DNA of 64,000 nt. Origin: Flectobacillus roseus (GTDB lineage Bacteria; Bacteroidota; Bacteroidia; Cytophagales; Spirosomataceae). Both the position numbers and the translations under genes were made by a program. Under the pieces are notes generated by a model. The model saw only the letters and a list, made by a program, of their open reading frames with translations, had not been told where the DNA came from and did not search any database. Below, one piece after another: positions 8,604-17,360 of this stretch (position 1 is the first letter of the stretch; the number at the start of each line of letters is the position of its first letter). The stretch is from the NCBI RefSeq assembly GCF_030056665.1, contig NZ_JASHIG010000034.1; one strand, written 5' to 3'.

Positions 8604-9635
8604 CTAGTTTTTCTTGAATAAATAATGACTAATCATCCACTCATTACCACCGTTGTAGGCAAATAATTCGGCACAAGCCAAATAAAACAAACGCCAATAT
8701 ACCCACCATTTCACCGCTTGGTCTTTCCCATAGGTTTGCTCAAATAAAGGCATAATTTGTGCTTTATGAGCATCCATTTTTTGTAACCACGCTTCTGATG
8801 TTTTACCATAATGCGTACCATTCACATGCCAATGCTTATCTACCGAAAGGTGGTCGTTAAAGTAAAATAACAAATGGTCACTAGGCATGATACCTCCTGT
8901 GAAGAAGTATTTACTCATCCAGTCGGACTCGTCAATTACTTCAAACTTATAAGCATATTCTTTGTGTGTAAAAATGTGAACAAAGAGCTTTCCTGAAGGC
9001 TTTAAGAATGAAGATATTTTCTGTAATAAAAGCCTGTAGTTACGCATGTGTTCAAACATTTCGACAGATACTACACGGTCATAATGATCTTTGTGAGTAT
9101 CAAACACATTGATATCTGAGGTTACTACTTGAAGGTTTACAATACCTCTTTGACGCGCTTGTTCGTCGATATGAGCCTTTTGTGTTTTTGAGTTTGACAC
9201 AACTGTAAAACGGCTTGCAGGATATTTGGCAGCCATGTACAATGACAGTGAGCCCCATCCACATCCAAGTTCTAGCACGTCCTGTCCATTGGCTAATTCG
9301 GCACGTTGGCAAGTGAGTTCAAGCATATCAGCTTCGGAAGTATCCAAATCGGTTACTCCTTCTTTCCAATAGCCACAAGAATATTTCAGGTGCTTACCTA
9401 AGCAATATTGATAGAATTGGGTTGGCACTTCATAATGTTGCTCGTTGGCTTCTGCCGTATTGATAGCAATCGGCGAATTGCGTAGCTCCTCAAGGAGATT
9501 CAGAAAATGTTGATGCTGTAATTCTGTTTCGCCTTTATTTTCATCTTTCAAGCGTTGTTCGACCAATTGTCGGATGCCGTAGCGAATTAAAAAATCAGGC
9601 AATAAATCTTTTTCGAGCAATGAATTATACCACAT
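8604..9635 (-). CDS. CFA-synthase-like SAM methyltransferase, short form
   Basis: A 343-residue SAM-dependent methyltransferase of the CFA superfamily with HYEVPTQFY (67-75), YSCGYW (85-90), the SAM loop LELGCGWG (121-128) and VSVEMFEHM. It is about 70 residues shorter than the second CFA-type enzyme of the operon and lacks much of the N-terminal lipid-binding region, so its substrate may differ. It is the first gene of the operon; the FAD oxidoreductase gene follows with no spacer. Related methyltransferases next to flavoproteins make methyl-branched or furan fatty acids in other bacteria, but which product is made here cannot be read from sequence. Confidence 0.85.
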   Translation of the reverse strand: MWYNSLLEKDLLPDFLIRYGIRQLVEQRLKDENKGETELQHQHFLNLLEELRNSPIAINTAEANEQHYEVPTQFYQYCLGKHLKYSCGYWKEGVTDLDTSEADMLELTCQRAELANGQDVLELGCGWGSLSLYMAAKYPASRFTVVSNSKTQKAHIDEQARQRGIVNLQVVTSDINVFDTHKDHYDRVVSVEMFEHMRNYRLLLQKISSFLKPSGKLFVHIFTHKEYAYKFEVIDESDWMSKYFFTGGIMPSDHLLFYFNDHLSVDKHWHVNGTHYGKTSEAWLQKMDAHKAQIMPLFEQTYGKDQAVKWWVYWRLFYLACAELFAYNGGNEWMISHYLFKKN

Positions 9636-10064
9636 AAAACAAAATAAGGTTAGTGAATAAGGACAATAAAGTATCAGGGTGAATGCTAAGGCATCACCAA
9701 TATTTGTACAATAAAGGATTCAAAATTTAAGAACTAAGAATAGCTTTCTAAACAGGATTAAAAGCCCCAATGCAGCAACAGTGCTACGATTTCAGATAAA
9801 AAATCACCTAACAGTTGGGTATATAGTAATCATTTATCCACGGCTTGGCTTCTTCCATTTAACAAAAAAGATTAAATTAACAGTATATCTGCGGCATATT
9901 TTGGTAGTATTCTTCGGATGATTATGAAAGCATTCTAAAATAACTAATACACTAACAACTGCTAACTTCTTTTTACTTATCTGAAGTGTTCTGAAAATAT
10001 CTACGAAGAAAAAGTGAGTTTAGATTTATGAAGGAATAAATAACTGTAGAAACATATAAAAACA
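9636..10064. other. non-coding spacer upstream of the lipid operon
   Basis: About 430 bases of AT-rich DNA between atpC and the lipid-modification operon, with no convincing reading frame. The promoter of the operon must lie here, but I find no full TTG-N20-TAnnTTTG match on the minus strand. Confidence 0.5.
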
Positions 10065-10095
10065 AAAAGCGACACAGTCAGACTGTATCGCTTTT
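10065..10095 (-). terminator. terminator of atpD-atpC
   Basis: Arms AAAAGCGA-C-ACAGTC and GACTGT-A-TCGCTTTT pair with one internal mismatch around a single-base loop. On the minus strand the stem is followed by TTTTTGTTTTT, as expected of an intrinsic terminator just past the atpC stop codon. Confidence 0.9.
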
Positions 10096-10117
10096 GAAGA
10101 AGGCATTGTAAAGCAAA

Positions 10118-10348
10118 TTACAAAACAGCTTCGGCCAAAACTAGCACTTTGTTGTTAACTACTTCAACCACTCCGCCGTCGATTGTAAATTCTTGCTTAT
10201 CAGCCATCAAAGTGCCTTTACCCAACGTAGAAACGATTGGGGCGTGGTCTTTCAAAATTTGGAAAGAACCATTAGTTCCAGGCAAGGTTACCACTGATAC
10301 TTCACCAGAGAAAACCGTCTTATCCGGAGTAATAATTTGTAAGTTCAT
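10118..10348 (-). CDS. atpC: F1 ATP synthase epsilon subunit, short form
   Basis: A 76-residue epsilon subunit starting at the ATG at 10348 (MNLQIITPDK); the longer frame to 10399 adds a low-complexity spacer translation and is rejected. The N-terminal beta-sandwich is clear (TPDKTVFSGEV, LPGTNGSFQILKDHAPIVSTL, FTIDGGVVEVVNNKVLVLAE). The protein ends there: the C-terminal two-helix domain that inhibits ATP hydrolysis in the 130-140-residue forms is absent. This keeps the role in the central stalk, linking gamma to the c-ring, but removes the known inhibitory switch. It follows atpD by 102 nt containing a hairpin. Confidence 0.92.
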   Translation of the reverse strand: MNLQIITPDKTVFSGEVSVVTLPGTNGSFQILKDHAPIVSTLGKGTLMADKQEFTIDGGVVEVVNNKVLVLAEAVL

Positions 10349-10404
10349 TTCTATAAGAATTTGAAAATTTGAGAACCTGAAAATTTGAAAAGAATTCAAA
10401 TCAA

Positions 10405-10439
10405 AAATGTGTCAATTCTGTTCAAACTGACACATTTTC
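10405..10439. repeat. inverted repeat between atpD and atpC
   Basis: Perfect 11-nt arms AAAATGTGTCA and TGACACATTTT around a 13-nt loop. It sits in the atpD-atpC spacer. It lacks a good following T-run toward atpC (the sequence there is TTTGAATTCTTTTC), so partial termination or mRNA stabilisation that sets the beta:epsilon ratio is possible. Function is inference. Confidence 0.6.
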
Positions 10440-10450
10440 AAATTTCCAAA

Positions 10451-11968
10451 TTATTTAGCTGCGTCTGCCAACAATTTCTCACCTTTAGCAACTGCATCTT
10501 CGATAGTACCTACCAAGTTGAATGCAGCTTCTGGCAAGTGGTCATACAAACCATCAATGATTTCGTTGAAACCTTTGATCGTATCGTTGATGTCTACCAA
10601 CGCACCTTTCAAGCCTGTAAATTGTTCAGCTACGAAGAATGGTTGAGACAAGAAACGTTGTACACGACGAGCACGAGATACAACCAATCTATCTTCTTCA
10701 GACAATTCGTCCAAACCAAGGATAGCGATGATATCTTGTAATTCTTTGTAACGTTGTAAGATTTCTTTCACACGTTGAGCAGTATTGTAGTGTTTGTCAC
10801 CCAATACGTCAGCAGAAAGAATACGAGAAGTAGAATCCAATGGGTCTACTGCAGGATAGATACCTAACTCAGCGATTTTACGAGACAATACCGTAGTAGC
10901 ATCTAAGTGGGTAAATGTTGTTGCAGGAGCAGGGTCAGTTAAGTCATCGGCAGGTACATATACCGCTTGTACTGAAGTAATTGAACCACGTTTTGTTGAA
11001 GCAATACGCTCTTGCATCGCACCCATTTCTGTTGCCAATGTTGGTTGGTAACCTACGGCTGAAGGCATACGACCCAAAAGGGCAGATACCTCAGAACCCG
11101 CCTGAGTAAAACGGAAGATGTTGTCGATAAAGAAAAGGATATCACGTCCTTTGCCTTCGCCATCACCATCACGGAAGTATTCAGCAACTGTCAAACCTGA
11201 CAAAGCAACACGTGCACGTGCACCTGGAGGCTCGTTCATTTGACCGAAGATAAAGGTAGCTTGTGATTCTTTCAAAGCATCTTCATCTACTTTGCTCAAA
11301 TCCCATCCGCCTTCTTCCATAGAGTGTTTGAATGCTTCACCGTATTTCACGATACCTGATTCAATCATCTCACGCAACAAGTCGTTACCCTCACGAGTAC
11401 GCTCACCTACACCAGCAAATACAGAAAGACCTTCGTAAGCTTTTGCGATGTTGTTGATAAGTTCTTGGATCAATACAGTTTTACCTACACCTGCACCACC
11501 GAACAAACCGATTTTACCACCTTTTACATAAGGAGCAAGCAAGTCAATTACCTTGATACCTGTAAATAAAACCTCAGTAGAAGTTGCTAATTCTTCAAAC
11601 TTAGGAGCATGACGGTGGATAGGCAATCTTGTAGCAGATACTGGTTGAGCAATACCATCGATTGCCTCACCTACTACGTTAAACAAACGTCCTTTGATAG
11701 CATCGCCCGTAGGAACAGAAATAGCTTGACCTAAGTCAAATACTTCTTGACCTCTCTGAAGACCATCTGTACCTTCCATTGCGATTGTACGTACACGGTC
11801 TTCACCTAAGTGTTGTTGTACTTCAAGGATAACTTTTGTGCCGTTGGCTTTCTGAACCTCCAAGGCATTCAAGATTGCAGGAAGCTTAGAGCCTTCGCCT
11901 TCGAAGCTTACGTCTACAACCGGACCGATTACTTGCGTAACCTTTCCTTTATTGACTGCATTTGCCAT
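10451..11968 (-). CDS. atpD: F1 ATP synthase beta subunit
   Basis: A 505-residue catalytic subunit of F-type ATP synthase, the membrane-bound enzyme that makes ATP from the proton or sodium gradient. The Walker A loop GGAGVGKT is at 157-164, followed by ELINNIA; GERTREGNDL and the Walker B region ILFFIDNIFRFTQAG are present, as is the C-terminal DELSEEDRL segment of the catch loop. The length is typical of Bacteroidota. It leads a two-gene atpD-atpC unit; the rest of the ATP synthase genes are not in the window, as is usual in this phylum. A good promoter lies about 75-105 nt upstream of the ATG. Confidence 0.98.
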   Translation of the reverse strand: MANAVNKGKVTQVIGPVVDVSFEGEGSKLPAILNALEVQKANGTKVILEVQQHLGEDRVRTIAMEGTDGLQRGQEVFDLGQAISVPTGDAIKGRLFNVVGEAIDGIAQPVSATRLPIHRHAPKFEELATSTEVLFTGIKVIDLLAPYVKGGKIGLFGGAGVGKTVLIQELINNIAKAYEGLSVFAGVGERTREGNDLLREMIESGIVKYGEAFKHSMEEGGWDLSKVDEDALKESQATFIFGQMNEPPGARARVALSGLTVAEYFRDGDGEGKGRDILFFIDNIFRFTQAGSEVSALLGRMPSAVGYQPTLATEMGAMQERIASTKRGSITSVQAVYVPADDLTDPAPATTFTHLDATTVLSRKIAELGIYPAVDPLDSTSRILSADVLGDKHYNTAQRVKEILQRYKELQDIIAILGLDELSEEDRLVVSRARRVQRFLSQPFFVAEQFTGLKGALVDINDTIKGFNEIIDGLYDHLPEAAFNLVGTIEDAVAKGEKLLADAAK

Positions 11969-12042
11969 TTTGTATTGTGATTTTGTTATCTGATTATCAA
12001 GTGATTAAGCAAAGTGTGAATTTGCTATACCGTTTCGGAGCG

Positions 12043-12073
12043 CAAAATTACTCTGTAAATCTCAGATAACCAA
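12043..12073 (-). promoter_or_regulatory. Bacteroidota-type promoter of atpD-atpC
   Basis: On the minus strand TTG (12073-12071) is followed after 20 nt by TAATTTTG (12050-12043), matching the phylum consensus TTG-N~20-TAnnTTTG. The predicted start of transcription near 12039 would give a leader of about 70 nt before the atpD ATG. Confidence 0.7.
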
Positions 12074-12482
12074 TTGTTGTTTTTGGATTTTTACCAGTTT
12101 TTTTGCTGAAAAGGTATAGGTTTTGTTGAATCTTATTTAGTTTGGCTCTTTTGGCCATCCTGCTTTTTTTACAGCACACTCTTGATTTTGCCATATTTTT
12201 TCTTTTCAATGTTCCAAAAAAAATCTATTTGTTTTAGATTATCCGTTTTTTTCAGAATTTGATAAAAAAAATTAGTGCAAATTTTCATCTTTTCGAAATG
12301 AGATTTTTTTTCGAAATTTTCCCAAAAAAAAATTCAACAAACAATTCAAATTCAACTTACTCGTTTATTGAATTTGACTAAATAGCTTAGTTTTTCAGGT
12401 ATACGTTCTAAAGATTTCGTTGTATTATTGCGCTACAAATTCGACCAGTAGTGGTTTAGTATCATCTTATTCCCTCAAATTC
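12074..12482. other. AT-rich divergent intergenic region
   Basis: About 400 bases of very AT-rich sequence between the divergent atpD and membrane-TPR genes, with runs of T and A. No gene is visible. It must hold the promoter of the plus-strand gene, which I could not place. Confidence 0.5.
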
Positions 12483-14927
12483 ATGAATCATTCTTTCGCT
12501 TTTTGGAAACATTGGCAAAAAAATACACAGTGGCTTTTTCTTTCTGCACTCGTTCTCCTACTAACTAGCTTGGTCGGTTTGGGCTATTACTATGTCAATT
12601 ATCTAGAAAATGTCATTCATTGGGATATTCTAAGCGAACTCGACGACATCACCATCAGTCTTGATCCTGCCCAAAGTGCGGATGGAATGCTCCATATTCC
12701 AAGCAAAGCATATATAATTCGTGAACAATTTCTGGCTTCAACGATGCGTATCAACATCGAAGCTTCTTGGATTTTTACTATTTTAACTATTGTAGCACTA
12801 TCACTTATTCATACAGGAATTACCTTTATTTCTCGTACTTGGTATTTAATTTTTACAGGTATAAGTGTCTTTTTACTTATGACCTTGCAATGGGATTTGT
12901 TTCTCAACCGTACAGGAAATTGGGTAGGATTCTGTATAATTATTGGTTTTGTAGGCTTGAGCTACTTTTTTCATGCCTTCAAACGTGATGCGTCTACGGT
13001 ATTAAGATTTTCGACTTTTCTAATCTATTGGCTAATTGTTGGAAGTATTACCATAAAGATGTCTTCTTACTTAAGTGCAATTACCCATTTTTCTACTCAA
13101 CTCATTCCGCAAGTTTTTATCCTAAGCGCACTTTTTATCTTTGGGATGGCATACGAAATACCCAAATGGTTTGTATTTATCAGTACGCGTGCACAAGGCT
13201 CTCAAAATTTACTCAATTTTGTAGTGCTAACACTGATTTACTGGTTTAATATCTTATTGGTTTTTCTACATAACAACAAAGTAATTGATTGGGATATGCT
13301 CTATCTTAATCCATTTTTGTTATTCGGATTGTCCACAATATTGGGTATTTGGAGTATCACAGACCGTATGATTTTAGCCGCCAAAGTACTCAACCATGAG
13401 TTCGCTACAACATTGATATATATTGGTTTAGCAATTTTGAGCACATCGGGATTTTTTTATGCTTTTGCCACCGCAAATGACCCAATGATTGAGGTTTGGG
13501 AAGATATTATCATATACTCGAACTTAGTTATGGGGATCCTATTTTTCTTGTATGTACTTTCCAATTTTTATGGATTATTTCAACAAGGGCTATCTGTTTC
13601 GAAGGTGCTATACAAGCCATTGAGTCTACCAATTTACGTATTTCGCATCATGGCGTTGATTATCTTGGTGGCATTATTTTCGATGAAATCCTTCTACACT
13701 CTCAATCAAGCAGTGGCCTCGTATTATAATTCATTGGGAGACCATCAGGTAGCAAACCACGATTATCGTTTTGCCGAAGTAGCCTATAAACAAGCCATTG
13801 GTGCTGAATTTCGTAACCATAAAACCAATTATGCTTTAGCCAGTTTGGCACTTTTACAAAACGATAATGAGACTGCCGCAGTCTATTTTAAAAGAGCTTT
13901 AGCCAAAAATCCATCTCCATATGCCTACGAAGGGCTGGCACGTTCTTTCTCTGATCGTGATCGTTTTTTTGATGCTATGTTTACCCTCAAAGAAGCAAGC
14001 AAGCATTTTCCTAAAAACACTGAAATTCTCACTAATTTAGCCTATCTCTACAACAAAGCTAAGCAACTAGATTCAAGTTTAATTTACTTAGAAAAAGCTC
14101 AAGAATTTTCGAGCAACTCCCCCATTACCGCCAGTAATTTGGTAGCATTTTGGGCAAAAAATGGAAAACTGGCTACTCAAAAAGAATATGTACAACAGCT
14201 TAAAGCACTTGATTACCCAAGTTATCAGGCAAATGCACTTGCGCTAAAGCTTAGTACGCAAGCTCAGGCCGAAGTGGTTCAGTTGTCTGCAAACCAACAA
14301 AAAGCCTTAGATGTATCTACGTTTGCATGGATCTATAATGCGGCTTTATTTCAGAAAAATCTAGGTACGGCAATTCCTTTACGTGACTTCGCCCAAAAAG
14401 CAGAAAATGACCAATATTCTGAAGATTTAGAATTTGCCCATGCTATGCAACAATTCTATAAGGGAGATAAGCAACTTACTTTTGAACAATTACAAGCTTG
14501 GGCAAGCTCAGATACCAGTTCTCACAAAGCACAATACTACCAAGTGTTGTTAAATACATTGGTCAAAAAAGAGAGTACTAGCGATAACTTTTCTGAAAAC
14601 ATTGTGGATGCTAAAGCAGCTCAATTGGCCATATATCAGCACCCGCTCAATGAAAAGGTCTTGGAAAAAGTGAGCACTTTTTATAATAATAACAAAAAAC
14701 CAGAAGAAGCGCATCGTATTCTAAACAATGCTTTGAAATGGAGAAAAGATAACCCTGCTATTTGGCAAATGTATATATTGCAATGTCTTACTATCGGAAT
14801 GGAACCTTATGCCGAAGACGCCATGATAGAACTTCAAAAACGCTTCCCTACCGATTATCAGCGTTTTCTGCCTCAATATCAAGCTAAAATCGCTCTTATC
14901 GAAAAACAAAGTACAGGTTTTCAATAA
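12483..14927 (+). CDS. multi-pass membrane protein with C-terminal TPR domain
   Basis: An 814-residue protein from the ATG at 12483; the upstream TTG at 12420 would add residues unlike a membrane-protein start. Roughly residues 15-420 hold about ten to twelve hydrophobic helices (for example WLFLSALVLLLTSLVGLGYY and IFTILTIVALSLI). From about 430 the chain becomes soluble and carries TPR pairs (SLGDHQVANHDYRFAEVAYKQAI, ETAAVYFKRALAKNPSPYAYEGLA, NLAYLYNKAKQLDSSLIYLEKA). I do not recognise the family. The topology suggests a membrane platform that presents a TPR scaffold to a partner. The ABC-ATPase gene follows after 89 nt on the same strand, so co-transcription is possible. Confidence 0.8.
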   Translation: MNHSFAFWKHWQKNTQWLFLSALVLLLTSLVGLGYYYVNYLENVIHWDILSELDDITISLDPAQSADGMLHIPSKAYIIREQFLASTMRINIEASWIFTILTIVALSLIHTGITFISRTWYLIFTGISVFLLMTLQWDLFLNRTGNWVGFCIIIGFVGLSYFFHAFKRDASTVLRFSTFLIYWLIVGSITIKMSSYLSAITHFSTQLIPQVFILSALFIFGMAYEIPKWFVFISTRAQGSQNLLNFVVLTLIYWFNILLVFLHNNKVIDWDMLYLNPFLLFGLSTILGIWSITDRMILAAKVLNHEFATTLIYIGLAILSTSGFFYAFATANDPMIEVWEDIIIYSNLVMGILFFLYVLSNFYGLFQQGLSVSKVLYKPLSLPIYVFRIMALIILVALFSMKSFYTLNQAVASYYNSLGDHQVANHDYRFAEVAYKQAIGAEFRNHKTNYALASLALLQNDNETAAVYFKRALAKNPSPYAYEGLARSFSDRDRFFDAMFTLKEASKHFPKNTEILTNLAYLYNKAKQLDSSLIYLEKAQEFSSNSPITASNLVAFWAKNGKLATQKEYVQQLKALDYPSYQANALALKLSTQAQAEVVQLSANQQKALDVSTFAWIYNAALFQKNLGTAIPLRDFAQKAENDQYSEDLEFAHAMQQFYKGDKQLTFEQLQAWASSDTSSHKAQYYQVLLNTLVKKESTSDNFSENIVDAKAAQLAIYQHPLNEKVLEKVSTFYNNNKKPEEAHRILNNALKWRKDNPAIWQMYILQCLTIGMEPYAEDAMIELQKRFPTDYQRFLPQYQAKIALIEKQSTGFQ

Positions 14928-15016
14928 ATAAGTATGTTTGTTTTAGGAAAAAAGCTCAAGTCTCCTTTTGCCTATTGCTGAGGAAGTTTACTTTCACTTT
15001 AACCAATCAAACATTC

Positions 15017-15727
15017 ATGAAAATTATTGAAACTACCAATATTTCAAAGCGCTATATCATGGGCGAAGAGGTAATCGACGCACTCAAATCGATTTCTATT
15101 TCTGTCAACAAAGGTGAATATGTAGCATTTATGGGACCTTCAGGTTCGGGTAAATCTACCTTGATGAACATTGTTGGCTGTTTGGACACACCTACTTCGG
15201 GACAATATATTTTGAATGGACAAGATGTAAGTAAAATGAGCGACGATGCTTTAGCAACGGTTCGTAATAAAGAAATCGGTTTCGTATTTCAAACCTTTAA
15301 CCTATTGCCTCGTCAGTCTTCATTGGAAAATGTAGCTCTGCCATTAATTTATGCAGGTTATTCCAAAGCCGACCGTATCGAAAAGGCCATGCTTGCTCTC
15401 AAAGGAGTTGGTTTAGAAAACCGTGCTGGTCACAAACCTAATGAGCTTTCAGGGGGTCAGCGCCAGCGTGTGGCTATTGCCAGAGCCTTGGTAAACGACC
15501 CTTCTATCCTACTTGCCGATGAGCCAACAGGTAACCTTGATAGTAAAACCTCTTACGAAATCATGGATTTGTTTGACCAATTACACTCAAAAGGCAATAC
15601 GATTGTAATGGTAACTCACGAAGATGATATTGCTCAATACGCGCACCGAATTTTGCGTTTGAGAGATGGCTTAGTAGAAAGTGACAAGATAAACCCAGAT
15701 GTTCGTAAGGCAAAAGGGATGTTCTAA
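15017..15727 (+). CDS. ABC transporter ATP-binding protein, LolD/MacB type
   Basis: A 236-residue ATPase from the ATG at 15017 (MKIIETTNISKRY). It carries Walker A GPSGSGKST (40-48), the Q-loop VFQTFNLLP, the signature LSGGQRQRVAIARAL, Walker B ILLADEPTG and the switch histidine in VMVTHEDD. The spacing and the LLPRQSSLENVALPLIYAG segment place it in the LolD/MacB/FtsE-like group (COG1136), which powers permeases that move lipoproteins, peptides or drugs without a transport channel of the usual kind. No cognate permease is adjacent, so it must pair with one encoded elsewhere or with the preceding membrane protein, which does not look like an FtsX-type permease. Confidence 0.9.
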   Translation: MKIIETTNISKRYIMGEEVIDALKSISISVNKGEYVAFMGPSGSGKSTLMNIVGCLDTPTSGQYILNGQDVSKMSDDALATVRNKEIGFVFQTFNLLPRQSSLENVALPLIYAGYSKADRIEKAMLALKGVGLENRAGHKPNELSGGQRQRVAIARALVNDPSILLADEPTGNLDSKTSYEIMDLFDQLHSKGNTIVMVTHEDDIAQYAHRILRLRDGLVESDKINPDVRKAKGMF

Positions 15728-15767
15728 GAGCTGATTCTTTGCTCATTTTCATGATATACATTTATAT

Positions 15768-15815
15768 AAAAGTCAAAAAAGTAGGCTTTCAAGGAAGCCT
15801 ACTTTTTTGACTTTT
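15768..15815. terminator. strong bidirectional terminator
   Basis: Twenty-one-nucleotide perfect arms (core AAAAAAGTAGGCTT / AAGCCTACTTTTTT, extended by AAAAGTC / GACTTTT) around a 6-nt loop. It ends the ABC-ATPase transcript ahead of the tRNA gene. Confidence 0.92.
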
Positions 15816-15932
15816 ATGAAATATAGAGATATGGATATCATATTTTTTAAAAAATTTTACATTTTCAACACGCTGAAATACAGATAATTAAAAATTATTT
15901 TTAAAAATTTTAAAAATTTCTTTCTCAATAAT

Positions 15933-15963
15933 TTGCTTTTCATATTCCAACTCCCTAATTTTG
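15933..15963 (+). promoter_or_regulatory. promoter of the initiator tRNA gene
   Basis: TTG (15933-15935) is followed after 20 nt by TAATTTTG (15956-15963), an exact match to the Bacteroidota consensus. The predicted transcript starts near 15967, about 23 nt before the mature tRNA 5' end. Confidence 0.75.
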
Positions 15964-15989
15964 CAACCCAGTAACAAACACAACAACAC

Positions 15990-16062
<73 letters not shown>

Positions 16063-16069
16063 CAAGGCA

Positions 16070-16097
16070 AAGACGAGCTGAAATAGCTCGTCTTTTT
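16070..16097 (+). terminator. terminator of the tRNA gene
   Basis: AAGACGAGCT and AGCTCGTCTT form a perfect 10-bp stem with a 5-nt loop followed by TTTATTTTTT, 8 nt after the tRNA 3' end. Confidence 0.93.
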
Positions 16098-16129
16098 ATT
16101 TTTTAATAATTTATCATTGTCATTCCAAA

Positions 16130-16160
16130 GGGAGCTGTATCGCCCGATACGGTAACTCCC
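16130..16160. repeat. imperfect inverted repeat, possible dispersed intergenic element
   Basis: GGGAGCTGTATCG faces CGATACGGTAACTCCC around a 2-nt loop, preceded by GTCATTCCAAA. Sequence of this style (GTCATTCC or GTCATCCCGAA leading into a palindrome) is common as an intergenic repeat in related genomes; a reverse-orientation relative may lie at 90-110 (ATTCGGGATGAC). Whether it is a REP-like family needs a genome-wide count. Confidence 0.4.
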
Positions 16161-16271
16161 GAGCATCATCAAAACACTCATTTTTAGGGAATACTAGAAG
16201 AATCCTAGATAGAGTTTTCTTATCTTGTACGGGACTCCATTAACATGGCAAGGGTAATCGTGGACTAGTTC

Positions 16272-17177
16272 ATGGAACAAATCAATCACAAAGCTGGCTT
16301 TGTCAGTATTATTGGCAAACCCAACGTAGGAAAATCTACCTTAATGAATGTTTTGGTAGGTGAGCGTCTATCTATCATCACTTCCAAAGCTCAAACTACT
16401 CGCCATCGTATTATGGGGATTTTGAATGGGCAACACAATGGTGTAGATTTTCAATTAGTTTATTCTGACACTCCAGGCATTATTTTGCCTAAATACGAGC
16501 TTCACAAATCCATGATGAGTTTTGTGCATAGTTCGTTGGAAGATGCAGACATTATTTTGTTCGTTACGGATATTTTCGAAAAATATGACGAAGATGATGT
16601 AATCAACAAATTAGCACGCATCAACCATGTTCCAGTGCTTTTGTTAATCAACAAAATTGATTTAGCTACAGAAGAACAAGTGCAAGAAAAAATCGCTCAC
16701 TGGCGTGAACGTTTCCCTACGCAAGCAATTATTCCAATCTCAGCACTAGGACAAAAGAATATTGGCTCTATTTTCGACACTATTGTAAATAGCCTTCCTA
16801 ATCATCCTCCTTATTTTGAAAAGGATGAGCTAACAGATAAGCCTGAACGTTTTTTTGCGTCGGAAATTATTCGTGAGAAAATTTTCAAAAACTACAAAAA
16901 AGAAATCCCCTATTCTTGTGAGGTAGCTATTACAGCTTTCAAAGAGGAAGATAATATTATCAGAATTTCGTCAGAAATCTACGTAGAGCGTGTAACCCAA
17001 CGTGCCATTATTATTGGTCATAAAGGCGAATCCATCAAAAAAGTAGGAATTCAAGCTCGTGAAGAACTAGAGAAATTCTTTGGTAAAAAAGTGTTCTTAG
17101 AACAATTTGTGAAAGTCGAACCAGAGTGGCGTTCGAAAGCACAAAAACTCAAGCAATTTGGCTATAGCCAAGATTAA
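16272..17177 (+). CDS. era: GTPase Era, 16S rRNA/30S maturation factor
   Basis: A 301-residue protein of normal Era length. The G domain shows G1 GKPNVGKST (15-23), a G2 segment TTRHRIMG, G3 DTPG, and G4 NKID; the C-terminal KH RNA-binding domain shows VERVTQRAIIIGHKGESIKKVG. Era binds the 3' end of 16S rRNA and checks 30S assembly. It is followed by der on the same strand, so two ribosome-assembly GTPases sit together, with 183 nt between them. Confidence 0.98.
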   Translation: MEQINHKAGFVSIIGKPNVGKSTLMNVLVGERLSIITSKAQTTRHRIMGILNGQHNGVDFQLVYSDTPGIILPKYELHKSMMSFVHSSLEDADIILFVTDIFEKYDEDDVINKLARINHVPVLLLINKIDLATEEQVQEKIAHWRERFPTQAIIPISALGQKNIGSIFDTIVNSLPNHPPYFEKDELTDKPERFFASEIIREKIFKNYKKEIPYSCEVAITAFKEEDNIIRISSEIYVERVTQRAIIIGHKGESIKKVGIQAREELEKFFGKKVFLEQFVKVEPEWRSKAQKLKQFGYSQD

Positions 17178-17360
17178 TGAGTAGAAACAGTCGTGCTACT
17201 CTCCTATTAGCTCTTGAAGCATTAAGCTAAGCCTAGTAGGACTTTATTGGCACTTGTGTCATAGTTTATTTTTAACCAGAGGTGCTCCATTTCTAACCAC
17301 CTTCTTGCAATGACAAGCTTGATAGGATGAATTGGAGAAACAGCTCAAACAACCAACAAA

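Noticed and set aside
10348..10399. N-terminal extension of atpC to an upstream ATG
   Set aside because: It would translate the low-complexity spacer before the conserved MNLQIITPDK start of epsilon.
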